The notes under the pieces: model-generated
What the model was told of the DNA's origin: nothing
Database searches by the model: none
The model's input: the letters and a program-made list of their open reading frames with translations, nothing else
Made by a program: the position numbers and the translations under genes
In this document: piece after piece, positions 45,145 through 54,539 of the stretch
Layout: the number at the start of each line of letters is the position of its first letter
Position numbering within the stretch: position 1 is the stretch's first letter
NCBI RefSeq assembly: GCF_900163785.1
Contig: NZ_FUKN01000005.1
Span: 248,001-312,000 of the forward strand
Direction of reading: 5' to 3'
From: Psychrobacter sp. JB385
GTDB taxonomy: Bacteria; Pseudomonadota; Gammaproteobacteria; Pseudomonadales; Moraxellaceae
Length of the DNA stretch: 64,000 bases

Positions 45145-45756
45145 ATGGCAGATGTTGATCACCCAAAGTACGAAAATAAGGCTCAAAAGCCAATGTCTAT
45201 CTCTGTGACTGTATCGTCTGAGAAAAGTAAAAGCCTAGAAGAGATAAGCCGACATATTGAAGTACTACTGCATGCTTCAGAAGCGCCGCTCACTGCTGGT
45301 GCGTTGAAGAAATATCTGTCTGTGTCTACAAAAGAATTAACAGACGCTTTGGGATTATTACAAGAACGGCTAGACACTGGTGTATTAAGATTGCATGAGA
45401 CTGCTAGTGGGTATCGCTTGCAAATTGCTGACAGCTACAGTTCCCTTATACAGCGCGTTTTTCCGCAGCGTCAAGAACGTCTTAGCCAAGCCCTACTCGA
45501 GACGTTAAGCGTTATTGCTTATAAGCAGCCGGTGACACGCAGCGATATCGAGCATGTACGCGGGGTTACTTTATCCAGCAATATATTGAGGCAGTTATTT
45601 GATAAAGGCTGGATCGTCGAAAAGGGCCACAAAGACACGCTCGGTCGCCCAGCGCTACTGCATACTACTGCTCAATTTTTAGATGCTTTTGGATTGACGC
45701 ACTTGGACGAGCTACCGCCGATGCCAGATATGGAAGCCATTCAAGCAATGCAATAG
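45145..45756 (+). CDS. scpB: Segregation and condensation protein B
   Basis: The 203-aa protein consists of two winged-helix domains. The first is ~residues 30-105 (IEVLLHASEAPLTAGALKKYL). The second starts with LLETLSVIAYKQPVTRSDIEHVRGV, the family signature, and ends GRPALLHTTAQFLDAFGL. ScpB dimers clamp ScpA on the SMC complex. The start is uncertain: the ATG at 45145 has no strong ribosome binding site, and MSISVTVSS (45193) is possible. An 11-codon reading frame (45105-45140) sits just upstream. Confidence 0.92.
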   Translation: MADVDHPKYENKAQKPMSISVTVSSEKSKSLEEISRHIEVLLHASEAPLTAGALKKYLSVSTKELTDALGLLQERLDTGVLRLHETASGYRLQIADSYSSLIQRVFPQRQERLSQALLETLSVIAYKQPVTRSDIEHVRGVTLSSNILRQLFDKGWIVEKGHKDTLGRPALLHTTAQFLDAFGLTHLDELPPMPDMEAIQAMQ

Positions 45757-45823
45757 TGTCAGCACTTTTTGAAAATACATCATTACACCCTGACAAAATT
45801 ACTCCAAACAATTTTTATGTCCC

Positions 45824-45860
45824 AAAAAAAGGACAGACCCAAGAAGGCCTGTCCTTTTTT
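45824..45860. terminator. Bidirectional terminator between scpB and lolA
   Basis: AAAAAAGGACAG / CTGTCCTTTTTT stem with A and T runs on both sides; the flanking genes converge. Confidence 0.88.
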
Positions 45861-45922
45861 ATGATGCTTGTCTCAATGAATCATAAGAAACATTGAAGTT
45901 GATCACCTTTAATATCTAGTGA

Positions 45923-46621
45923 TTATTGATTGATAACATCAACACCCTTTGGTGGTGTAAATTTAAACTGGCTGCTATTGATGCTTGGGTTCAATTTAAT
46001 ATTGCTAAATTTAATCGATGTAGTCTGACCTAAAGTATCGTTCAGTACCATCATCACAGGCTTACCACCGCTAAAGCTGATAGATAAGCTCTTGAAGCTC
46101 GCGTCACCTGATTTTGGATACAGCACATAGTAGTTCTTATTATCGTACGGCTGAGTGATCTTGAAATTTTTGTCAATTTTACTTGGATCACCTGACAGCA
46201 ATAGTGCTGGTGTATTGCCAACTTGACTATCGACGTTTTGCTTGGTCGCTTGCTCCAAGTCTTTGTCATATATCCACATAGAATTGCCGTTAGCAACGAT
46301 CAATTGCTCTGATGGCGATTTCGTTTCCCAGCGAAAATTGTTTGGACGTTGTACATTCATCGTGCCCGAAAAAGTACCGCTGCTAGCGCCTTTGGTCGTT
46401 TGACTAAAATTGGCCGTCATACTCTTTGTATTGGTTAGCAATTTATTCAAACGTTTGGCAGCAGTTAAGTTGTCAGCAGGTGCCGCTGTCGCAGACTGAG
46501 TCAACGCCATCATAGGCGCTGCCACACCAAGCGATGTCATCAATACCCCTGTTAAAGCGCCGCTCATTATCTTTTGTTTTAAAGTTGTCTGTTTAACTGA
46601 TTGCTTACTTAATAAAGTCAT
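45923..46621 (-). CDS. lolA: Outer-membrane lipoprotein carrier protein LolA
   Basis: The 232-aa periplasmic chaperone takes lipoproteins from LolCDE and carries them to LolB. A long signal region (~1-47, ending ATAA) is followed by the LolA core: RLNKLLTNTKSMTANFSQTTKG near the start, MNVQRPNNFRWETKSPSEQLIVANGNSMWIYDKDLEQATKQ in the middle, and KFTPPKGVDVINQ at the end. The family pattern RP-x-xFRWE is clear. Length is slightly above E. coli LolA because of the N-terminus. Its terminator is shared with scpB. Confidence 0.94.
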   Translation of the reverse strand: MTLLSKQSVKQTTLKQKIMSGALTGVLMTSLGVAAPMMALTQSATAAPADNLTAAKRLNKLLTNTKSMTANFSQTTKGASSGTFSGTMNVQRPNNFRWETKSPSEQLIVANGNSMWIYDKDLEQATKQNVDSQVGNTPALLLSGDPSKIDKNFKITQPYDNKNYYVLYPKSGDASFKSLSISFSGGKPVMMVLNDTLGQTTSIKFSNIKLNPSINSSQFKFTPPKGVDVINQ

Positions 46622-46991
46622 CGTGAATCCTCTCTCAAAATACGTAATTACTTAAAAATAAAATATTTTAATAAAATTTTTGTTTTCTATAATGGTTTAG
46701 ATGACCAACAAAATGCTGGTAGTCATAAACGATGGAGACAGTGTGCCAGTTTTTTTATTACGCGCCTAGTCATGATTTGCAATCATTACTACGCCTGCCA
46801 TACACACTTGTAACCAGTATAGTTACACTATGCTAAACGCTACAGCACATGCTTTTACACTATTTTATCGCTTTTCTTACCAAAAAATATAAACATCATT
46901 CAATAAAAAAAGCCCCTACTACCACATGGCAATAGGAGCTTTTAGTCACTTCAATGATCCACTCTATAAGTAAATCAAATGAAATGTGCAA
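46622..46991. other. Intergenic region between lolA and rpmA
   Basis: 370 bp, very AT-rich; it holds the rplU-rpmA terminator (46908-46942) and the lolA promoter region. No gene recognised. Confidence 0.4.
46908..46942 (-). terminator. Terminator of the rplU-rpmA operon
   Basis: On the minus strand AAAAGCTCCTA / TAGGGGCTTTTTTT, an imperfect stem with a long loop and a seven-T tail. Confidence 0.75.
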
Positions 46992-47249
46992 TTATACGCT
47001 TTCAACCGTTACATAACGACGGTTAAATTTACCTTTGGTCGCAAACTTTACAACACCGTCATTCAGTGCAAATAAAGTGTGGTCACGACCCATGCCAACG
47101 CCTTCGCCTGCGTGGAATTCAGTACCACGTTGACGAACGATGATGTTACCAGCAGTGATGGCTTGGCCACCAAAGATTTTTACGCCTAGCATTTTTGGGT
47201 TTGAATCACGACCGTTACGAGTCGAACCGGCAGCTTTTTTATGTGCCAT
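46992..47249 (-). CDS. rpmA: 50S ribosomal protein L27
   Basis: The 85-aa protein begins [19 protein letters not shown] and contains [20 protein letters not shown], both L27 signatures. Its N-terminal tail reaches the peptidyl-transferase centre. AAGGAG precedes the ATG. It follows rplU on the same transcript. Confidence 0.98.
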   Translation of the reverse strand: MAHKKAAGSTRNGRDSNPKMLGVKIFGGQAITAGNIIVRQRGTEFHAGEGVGMGRDHTLFALNDGVVKFATKGKFNRRYVTVESV

Positions 47250-47340
47250 GAGAAAATCTCCTTGTTAATGTGACTTATCGCTAATGCGACAACTCTTAAG
47301 CATTTAGTGCGCTGTTTAGCAATGATAGCTAAATAAGTAA

Positions 47341-47652
47341 TTAGGCATTAATGGCTTTGATTTTTAACAAGGTGTACCATTGGCGGTGACCTTGCTCTTT
47401 GTGATAATGCTTACGACGGTTGTGCTTGATGATACGGATTTTTTCGCCGCGACCATGCTCAACAACTTCAACTTCTACGCTAGCGCCATCAACAACAGGC
47501 TGACCGATTTTGACGTTTTCGCCGTCAACAACCATCAACACGTCTTCAAATTTGATTGTTTCGCCTTTTTCTGCTTTTAGTAGTTCAACTTTCAAAAGCT
47601 CATCGACAACTACACGGTGCTGTTTACCACCAGTTTTGATTACTGCGTACAT
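47341..47652 (-). CDS. rplU: 50S ribosomal protein L21
   Basis: The 103-aa protein ([14 protein letters not shown] ... [21 protein letters not shown]) is a typical L21 that binds 23S rRNA domain I. It is first in the rplU-rpmA operon and divergent from the polyprenyl diphosphate synthase gene, an arrangement conserved in gammaproteobacteria (ispB-rplU-rpmA). Confidence 0.98.
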   Translation of the reverse strand: MYAVIKTGGKQHRVVVDELLKVELLKAEKGETIKFEDVLMVVDGENVKIGQPVVDGASVEVEVVEHGRGEKIRIIKHNRRKHYHKEQGHRQWYTLLKIKAINA

Positions 47653-48218
47653 TGTATGACTCCGTTTAACCCGTGTGCCGTGGCTGATATCATACCAACG
47701 CTTTTACGACGAACACGACAGGGAAAAATTAAAGGCAAGATTTTACGTCTTTTTGCTTAGAAAAGCAAGTAGCGTAGCTTGTCTTTGTAATGTAATGACA
47801 CTAAAAATTCTATCTCATCTGACGATATACAACACTGTTTGTAAGCACAGCAAAACTGCTATCCAATACAAGCGTACGTCATACCACCACAATTAATAGT
47901 GCCACATGCCTAAAGACGGCTATTATAGCTTATATAATCAGTTACTTATAGCCTTTTGTACTTTTATTACGTCAGCGTATATTCATAAGATATATAATAA
48001 ATTTATCCTAACTAACTGAGTCCATTTTAGTGACTCAGAGCCATTTTTCTTGGATAATTAGTCTCATTTTGATAAAAATTTATTACGCCATTATTAGCGT
48101 GCTTTAACCGACAATTTGGATACCGAGCTATGTTATTATAGGTAAAACGTTGCCTTAACTACACATAGAACCAAGGCTATAAACACTCTCTTTATTCTTA
48201 TTAATATGACTATTTATT
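47653..48218. other. Divergent region between rplU and the polyprenyl synthase gene
   Basis: 566 bp. It must contain both promoters and a long rplU leader. On the minus strand a TATAAT occurs near 47923-47928. A 73-codon plus-strand frame (47675-47896) is not credible. No structured RNA recognised. Confidence 0.45.
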
Positions 48219-49259
48219 ATGACCAGCACCTCTATAACCAGCGACTCTATAAGTAACACCCTTTCCAATCCTCAATCGACACTTAGCTATGCTGATATCC
48301 AAAACATTGTGGCCGATGATTTTGAGATTATGGACAAGCAAGTATTTGGTAGCCTAAATTCGAAAGTTCAATTAGTGATGAGTGTTTCTCAGCATGTTAT
48401 CGATGCTGGTGGCAAGCGCATGCGTCCGCTGATTACTTTGCTATGCGCTCGTATGTTCGATGATGCACCGTCAGAAAAAGCCATGCATTTGGCGGCGATT
48501 ACTGAGATGCTGCACACGGCTACTTTGGTTCATGACGATGTGATTGATGAATCAGGACAGCGCCGTGGTAAGCCAACAGCCAATGCGACATGGAACAATG
48601 CCACTGCGGTACTGGTCGGCGATTATTTGATTGCTCGCGCATTTAATCTGTTGGTTGGTTTTCAAAGCTTGCCTTTATTACAGATTTTCTCAGATGGTAC
48701 TTGTGATATCGCTGAGGGTGAAGTGTTACAGCTACAACATCAACACAATCCTGCTGCAACGGAAGAAGACTATTTACGGATTATCGATGGCAAAACGTCA
48801 CGTCTGTTTATGATGGCCACCCAAGGCGCTGCTATTTTGCAAGATAAAACAGAGTATCTGCAAGCTTTAGGTGACTTTGGTCAACACTTTGGCAATGCGT
48901 TTCAAATCATTGATGATGTCCTTGATTACAGCGGTGACAGCGTATTGATGGGTAAAAACTTGGGTGATGATTTGGCAGAAGGCAAGCCAACCCTACCCAC
49001 TATTAAGGCGCTTGAGTTGCTAAAAAACAGCAATGCCGAAGGCTACGATCAATTACGCATCGCTGTACAAACAGGCAAAACGCCAAATGCAGAACAGCTT
49101 ATCGAATTGGTACGTCATTCAGGCTCGCTGGATTACTGTAAGCAACGAGCGCTCGAAGAAACCAGATTGGCGCAACAAGCCTTGGCAACCTTACCCGACA
49201 ATCACTATCGCAAAGGTCTCTATCAGCTGACTGAATTGGCGAGTGCCCGCTTATTGTAG
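48219..49259 (+). CDS. ispB: Polyprenyl (octaprenyl-type) diphosphate synthase
   Basis: The 346-aa trans-isoprenyl diphosphate synthase makes the ubiquinone side chain. GGKRMRPLITLL (~67) precedes the first aspartate-rich motif LVHDDVIDESGQRRGKPT (~105-122). The second is FQIIDDVLDYSGD (~228-240), followed by GKNLGDDLAEGKPTLP. A polar N-terminal stretch of ~20 residues is extra. Chain length cannot be read safely from the sequence; the genomic context beside rplU supports IspB. Confidence 0.94.
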   Translation: MTSTSITSDSISNTLSNPQSTLSYADIQNIVADDFEIMDKQVFGSLNSKVQLVMSVSQHVIDAGGKRMRPLITLLCARMFDDAPSEKAMHLAAITEMLHTATLVHDDVIDESGQRRGKPTANATWNNATAVLVGDYLIARAFNLLVGFQSLPLLQIFSDGTCDIAEGEVLQLQHQHNPAATEEDYLRIIDGKTSRLFMMATQGAAILQDKTEYLQALGDFGQHFGNAFQIIDDVLDYSGDSVLMGKNLGDDLAEGKPTLPTIKALELLKNSNAEGYDQLRIAVQTGKTPNAEQLIELVRHSGSLDYCKQRALEETRLAQQALATLPDNHYRKGLYQLTELASARLL

Positions 49260-49872
49260 ACTTGTCTGCTTTGACTGTGAGCAGTAATAGCATGGTAAAT
49301 GTCGTCTCTCAAGCACAGCCATTACGCTATTATTGCTCCAATCAAAATTAAGGGTTGCCAAAATTATTTTTTTGTTTACAAAGCTGATTTATAGGGGTTT
49401 TAAGACCTTAATGCCCGTGCGGTTTTGCTGTTTTCACAAAATTTTACATTAGGTTTCAATTGAAGATTGTATACCTTCTGAATAGCTGTTAGTAAAGCCA
49501 GTGCTTGCGATAGCGATATTTTATTCGCCTCAAAACCCCTTCCTTGTCATTTTTTGTCTCAAATTTTATATTCAATTACTTGACTGTGGGGTTACCCCTA
49601 TAGTTTATAATTACTCATTAAATTTATAGGTTGAATCTGTAGTTTAGCTACACTTTCAGCGTTACAAAGTCTTACGCCAATACCAAACATATATATCTAT
49701 TGCACGGCTTAGTAGGAAACTTCTGACTATCAAGTGTCATTGAAGATTAATTGAGCAAAGATAGTATAAATGCTTGGGGTAAATACTAATTTTAATATTC
49801 GATACGCTAAGATTTATTGATAATTTTTTTATACTGTCATTATTTATTTCACACATATTGCCGAGGACATTG
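49260..49872. other. Long intergenic region upstream of the RND efflux operon
   Basis: 613 bp without a credible gene. The notable content is a MerR-type promoter (49580-49611) about 260 bp before the operon. I see no regulator gene here. Confidence 0.5.
49580..49611 (+). promoter_or_regulatory. MerR-type promoter (20-bp spacer with dyad) upstream of the RND operon
   Basis: TTGACT (49580-49585) and TATAAT (49606-49611) are separated by 20 bp, too long for ordinary sigma-70 use. The spacer carries the dyad ACTGTGGGG-TTA-CCCCTATAGT, with 8 of 11 positions symmetric by eye. This is the layout of promoters activated by MerR-family regulators (MerR, ZntR, CueR, SoxR). The efflux operon starts ~260 bp downstream; whether it is the target is inference. 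Confidence 0.6.
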
Positions 49873-51273
49873 ATGAAGCACTCTACTCTTGCGCTTGTAA
49901 TAGCATCTATACTATCTGGAGCTGTACTTATCGGCTGTGGCAAAAACGAGGACGCTGCTGGTGAACAAGCCGCACAGCAGCAAATGCCGCCTGCGGTTGT
50001 CAACGTGCAGACTGTCACTTTAGAAACCGTACCTCAAGTGCAGACCTTTTCTGGACGTACGGCAGCTTACCAAACGGCTGACGTTCGCCCACAGGTCAAT
50101 GGTGTCATTGACGAAGTTCTGTTTCGTGAAGGAAGTAACGTTAAAAAGGGCCAACCACTTTATCGTATCAATACCGATAATTATGCGTCTTCTATCGCCA
50201 GTGGTCAGGCAGCGGTGCAGCAGGCTCAAGCCAACTTACTGACAGCACAGGCAACTAGAGATAATGCTAAAGCTGAGCTTGCGAGTCGTCAGGCATCATT
50301 AGCACAAGCTCGAAATGATCTACAGCGTCTTCAAGGCTTGGTAAGTATTGATGCAATCTCAAAGCAACAATACGATCAGGCGCAAACGCAAGTACGCACC
50401 GCACAAGCGGCGGAACAAAGTGCGGTGGCCGCTGTGGGACAGGCACAAGCAGGTATTGAAAATGCGAGAGCTGGTATTCAAACAGCTGAAGCCAACTTGG
50501 CTGCCAGCAATTTGGATCTTAACCGTACTATCGTACGTGCGCCGCTCACTGGTCGCACCGATCGCTCTAGCGTGACTGCTGGGACATTGGTAAGCGCAGG
50601 TCAGGCTGATCCGCTGGTCACTATTTCACGTTTAGATCCTATTTATGTTGATATCAGTCAGTCCTCTTCTGAGCTGTTGAAACTACGCCAGCAAATATCT
50701 GAAGGTAAGGCACAACCAGGTATGAACTCGGTTGAGTTGGTACTAGAAGACGGCTCAGTGTATCCAGTACGCGGTAAGCTTGCTTTGTCTGAAGCAAAAG
50801 TTGATGAGTCAACAGGCGCTGTGACCTTGCGTGCCATCTTCCCGAACAGCAATAACTTGTTGTTGCCAGGCATGTATGTGACTGCGCGTTTGACACAAAG
50901 CGTCATCAATAATGCTGTATTGGTTCAGCAAAGTGCGGTTATGCGTACGCCTAAAGGGGAAACGCAAGTTTATATCGCCGATCAAAACAACAAAATCCAA
51001 GTGCGTCCAGTGACAATCGATGGTACCTATAATGGACAATGGGTGGTAACGGATGGCTTGCAAGCAGGTGATAAGGTCGTTGTCATTGGTGGCAGTAAAG
51101 TCAAACCTGAACAAGAAGTGGTCGTAAAACCGTTAGAAAATGCCAATCCAGCACCATCTACACAAAACGCTGCAACCGCCAAAACGCCGCAACAAGCTGC
51201 AAAGACCGTGGATAAGAAACCAGCTGGCAATGATAATTCTAGCGAAAAACAAACAGAAGCCGCTGCTCAATAA
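49873..51273 (+). CDS. RND efflux periplasmic adaptor lipoprotein (AdeI/MexA/AcrA-like)
   Basis: The start is the ATG at 49873 (MKHSTLALVIASIL) with GAGGA seven bases upstream. The 466-aa protein has a lipobox (VLIGC, Cys ~22). The membrane-fusion order follows: a lipoyl half (YQTADVRPQVNGVIDEVLFREG, ~60-80), a long alpha-helical hairpin with Ala/Gln heptads (~95-190), the second lipoyl half (APLTGRTDRSSVTAGTLVSAG), and beta-barrel and membrane-proximal domains. It couples the inner-membrane pump to the outer-membrane channel. The C-terminal ~60 residues are a low-complexity Ala/Pro/Gln/Lys tail. First gene of a three-gene operon. Confidence 0.93.
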   Translation: MKHSTLALVIASILSGAVLIGCGKNEDAAGEQAAQQQMPPAVVNVQTVTLETVPQVQTFSGRTAAYQTADVRPQVNGVIDEVLFREGSNVKKGQPLYRINTDNYASSIASGQAAVQQAQANLLTAQATRDNAKAELASRQASLAQARNDLQRLQGLVSIDAISKQQYDQAQTQVRTAQAAEQSAVAAVGQAQAGIENARAGIQTAEANLAASNLDLNRTIVRAPLTGRTDRSSVTAGTLVSAGQADPLVTISRLDPIYVDISQSSSELLKLRQQISEGKAQPGMNSVELVLEDGSVYPVRGKLALSEAKVDESTGAVTLRAIFPNSNNLLLPGMYVTARLTQSVINNAVLVQQSAVMRTPKGETQVYIADQNNKIQVRPVTIDGTYNGQWVVTDGLQAGDKVVVIGGSKVKPEQEVVVKPLENANPAPSTQNAATAKTPQQAAKTVDKKPAGNDNSSEKQTEAAAQ

Positions 51274-51308
51274 TTCCATTCAAAGATAGGAAGACTTAGG
51301 GATATACT

Positions 51309-54300
51309 ATGTCACGTTTTTTTATTAATCGCCCTATTTTTGCATGGGTACTGGCTATCTTGGTCATGCTCATCGGGGTGATATCGGTTATTAATCTACC
51401 GATTGAACAGTATCCACGTATTGCGCCACCGACTATTTCAGTCAGTGCAAGCTATCCTGGTGCTAACGCACAAACCGTCGAAAACTCAGTTGTACAGATT
51501 ATTGAACAACGTATGAAAGGTCTCGACGGCCTTATGTACATGTCGTCATCAAGCTCATCGAATGGTAGTGCTTCGGTCACATTGACCTTTGAAAACGGCA
51601 CAGATTCTGATACAGCACAGGTACAAGTACAGAATAAGCTACAAGCCGCTATGAGCTCACTCCCTGAATCAGTACAGCGTCAGGGCGTCAACGTCAATAA
51701 ATCTTCTAGCAGCTTTTTGATGGTACAGGCTTTCGTCTCTGAAGACGGTAGCATGGACCGCAGTGATATTGCCGATTATGTTAACTCAAATGTCGTTGAT
51801 CAAATCAGCCGTGTCGAAGGCGTGGGTGAAGTACAGGTGTTTGGCTCGACTTATGCCATGCGTATCTGGTTAGACCCTGCTCGCCTGCGTAGCTATAACA
51901 TGGTGCCATCTGATGTGGTTACAGCAGTACGTGCGCAGAACGCGCAAGTCTCTGCAGGCCAGCTAGGTCAAGCACCAGCTGATACTGACCAACAGGTTAT
52001 CAACGCCACCGTGACGGTTCAAAGCTATCTGCAAACGCCTGAAGAATTCAGAGACATTTTACTGAAAACCGATGTCTCTGGCGCACAAGTGCGTTTGGGT
52101 GATGTTGCCGATGTTGAAATCGGTAGTGAGAACTATAGCGTCATCTCGCTATATAACGGTCAAGAAGCAGCGGGTATTGGTATTTCATTGGCGGGCGGTG
52201 CAAACGCACTTGAAACTCGTGAAGCTGTCGGCGCGCGTATGGCAGAGCTGGAAGCAAACTTCCCAGCTGGTCTAGTATCTGTTGTTCCATATGACACAAC
52301 GCCATTTGTTCGTTTATCTATCGAACAAGTTGTGATGACGCTACTTGAAGCCATTGTGCTTGTATTTATCGTCATGTTCATTTTTCTACAGAACTGGCGT
52401 GCAACGATTATTCCGACTCTCGCTGTACCTGTCGTTTTACTTGGTACTTTTGCCGTACTTTATGTGGCTGGCTTCAGTATTAACGTACTCACCATGTTTG
52501 CAATGGTACTCTCCATCGGTCTACTGGTCGATGATGCCATCGTCGTCGTTGAAAACGTCGAGCGTATCATGGAAGAAGACCCCCATATCTCTGTCATAGA
52601 TGCCACCACGCAGTCGATGGGTGAGATCAGTAAAATCGTTATCGGTATCGCGTTGATTCTATCCGCTGTATTTGTACCGATGGCCTTCTTTGGTGGTTCA
52701 ACGGGGGTGATTTATCGTCAGTTCTCTATCACCCTAATCACCAGCATGGTGTTATCAGCATTAGTGGCACTTATCTTTACCCCTGCCCTCTGTGTGACGT
52801 TGCTCAAACGTAGCAAAAGTCATGAAAAAGGCAATAGTGAAGAACAAAAAGGATTCTTTGGTTGGTTCAACCGTGGCTTCTTTAAACTTAGCCGCTCATA
52901 TGAAAACTTTGTTGGTAAAAGTATCCGTTTTAAATGGTTATATCTGATCGGCTATGCAGCCATCATCGGTATCATGGCTGTCGTCTTCTTGCGTATTCCA
53001 GGCTCGTTTTTACCAGAAGAAGATCAGGGTATTATGTTCACCTTGGTTCAGCTTCCTGCTGGCTCTACGCTGAATGAGACGCAGGACGTATTAGATAAAG
53101 TCAGTGACTACTATGAAACGCAAGAGACCGATAATATCGCATCCGTCTTTACGATTGCAGGGTTTAGTTTTGCGGGTCAAGGGCAAAACATGGGACTGGC
53201 TTTCGTACGTTTGTCAGATTGGGAAAACCGTTCTGGGGCAGAAAACACCGCGCAAAGTGTCGCGGGCCGTGCCATGGGTTACTTTGCTACCCAGCTAAAC
53301 GAGGCGCAAGTATTTGCAATTGTACCACCAGCCATTACCGAGCTTGGTAACGCCAGTGGTTTTGATTTGATGATTCAGGACACAAGCAACCTTGGACATG
53401 AAGGCTTACTAGAAGCACGTAACATGCTACTAGGTATGGCCGCGCAAAATGATCAAGTTGCAGGCGTACGTCCGAACGGTCAAGAAGATGCGCCGCAGTT
53501 AAAAGTGAACATCAACCAAGAGCAAGCGGCCGCTTATGGCTTGTCATTGGCCAATATCAATAGCGTTATCTCTACCGCTTGGGGTTCAAGTTACATCAAT
53601 GATTTCGTTGATCGTGGACGTATCAAACGCGTTTATGTTCAAGGTGAACCAAGTAGCCGTACCAACCCTGATGATATCGGCAAATGGTATGTACGTAATG
53701 ATGGCGGTGATATGATCTCATTTGACGCATTCTCCAGCAGCGAATGGGAATCTGGCTCACCACGTCTTACCCGTTACAACAGTCTGCCATCAATGAACAT
53801 TCAAGGTAGCGCAGCACCAGGCTTAAGTACTGGTGAAGCGATGAGTGCGATGGAGACTATGATTCAAGATTTACCTGAAGGTGTGGGTTATGAGTGGACG
53901 GGTATGTCACTTGAAGAGCAAAAATCAGGCGCCCAGGCGCCAATGCTATATGCCCTTTCAATCCTAGTGGTATTCTTATGTCTGGCTGCTCTGTATGAGA
54001 GTTGGTCGATTCCGTTCTCAGTCCTATTGGTTATCCCTCTTGGGGTATTGGGTGCCGTGATATTTACGCTACTTCGCGGGTTTAGTAATGATATTTACTT
54101 GCAAGTGGGTCTGCTCACGGTGGTTGGTCTATCCGCGAAAAACGCCATCTTGATTATTGAGTTTGCCAAAGAGCACCAAGAGGAAGGCTATAGTCTTACC
54201 GAGGCGGTAATGACAGCAGCGCGTCAACGTTTGCGTCCTATTATTATGACCTCACTTGCCTTTGGACTGGGTGTTGTGCCATTATTCATCGCCACAGGTC

Positions 54301-54539
54301 CTGGTTCAGGCAGTCAAAATGCCATTGGTACTAGTGTACTTGGTGGGGTTGTTTCCGCTACCTTCTTGGGTATATTCTTTATCCCTATGTTCTATATTTG
54401 GGTACGTAGCCTGTTCCCGCATAAATATGAGAACAATAAGCCAAACGATAGAGACGGAGGCAATGGTACGCCTGATCCACATAACCCAACGCCTTCTGAG
54501 AGTTATCAGCCTGTAAGTTTTGGAGATAATACACAATGA
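51309..54539 (+). CDS. RND multidrug efflux pump, HAE1 family (AdeJ/MexB/AcrB-like)
   Basis: The 1076-aa inner-membrane protein has the HAE1 architecture: TM1 at ~10-28 (FAWVLAILVMLIGVISVINLPIEQYP), a large periplasmic domain, TM2-6, a second periplasmic domain and TM8-12. Proton-relay residues are visible: the Asp pair in TM4 (IGLLVDDAIVVVENVER) and Lys in TM10 (VVGLSAKNAILIIEFAKE). TRYNSLPSMNIQGSAAPG resembles the substrate-channel region of MexB/AcrB. It should export diverse hydrophobic compounds by proton antiport. The polar C-terminal tail is rich in Asn, Asp and Pro. Its stop overlaps the next start by four bases. Confidence 0.95.
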   Translation: MSRFFINRPIFAWVLAILVMLIGVISVINLPIEQYPRIAPPTISVSASYPGANAQTVENSVVQIIEQRMKGLDGLMYMSSSSSSNGSASVTLTFENGTDSDTAQVQVQNKLQAAMSSLPESVQRQGVNVNKSSSSFLMVQAFVSEDGSMDRSDIADYVNSNVVDQISRVEGVGEVQVFGSTYAMRIWLDPARLRSYNMVPSDVVTAVRAQNAQVSAGQLGQAPADTDQQVINATVTVQSYLQTPEEFRDILLKTDVSGAQVRLGDVADVEIGSENYSVISLYNGQEAAGIGISLAGGANALETREAVGARMAELEANFPAGLVSVVPYDTTPFVRLSIEQVVMTLLEAIVLVFIVMFIFLQNWRATIIPTLAVPVVLLGTFAVLYVAGFSINVLTMFAMVLSIGLLVDDAIVVVENVERIMEEDPHISVIDATTQSMGEISKIVIGIALILSAVFVPMAFFGGSTGVIYRQFSITLITSMVLSALVALIFTPALCVTLLKRSKSHEKGNSEEQKGFFGWFNRGFFKLSRSYENFVGKSIRFKWLYLIGYAAIIGIMAVVFLRIPGSFLPEEDQGIMFTLVQLPAGSTLNETQDVLDKVSDYYETQETDNIASVFTIAGFSFAGQGQNMGLAFVRLSDWENRSGAENTAQSVAGRAMGYFATQLNEAQVFAIVPPAITELGNASGFDLMIQDTSNLGHEGLLEARNMLLGMAAQNDQVAGVRPNGQEDAPQLKVNINQEQAAAYGLSLANINSVISTAWGSSYINDFVDRGRIKRVYVQGEPSSRTNPDDIGKWYVRNDGGDMISFDAFSSSEWESGSPRLTRYNSLPSMNIQGSAAPGLSTGEAMSAMETMIQDLPEGVGYEWTGMSLEEQKSGAQAPMLYALSILVVFLCLAALYESWSIPFSVLLVIPLGVLGAVIFTLLRGFSNDIYLQVGLLTVVGLSAKNAILIIEFAKEHQEEGYSLTEAVMTAARQRLRPIIMTSLAFGLGVVPLFIATGPGSGSQNAIGTSVLGGVVSATFLGIFFIPMFYIWVRSLFPHKYENNKPNDRDGGNGTPDPHNPTPSESYQPVSFGDNTQ

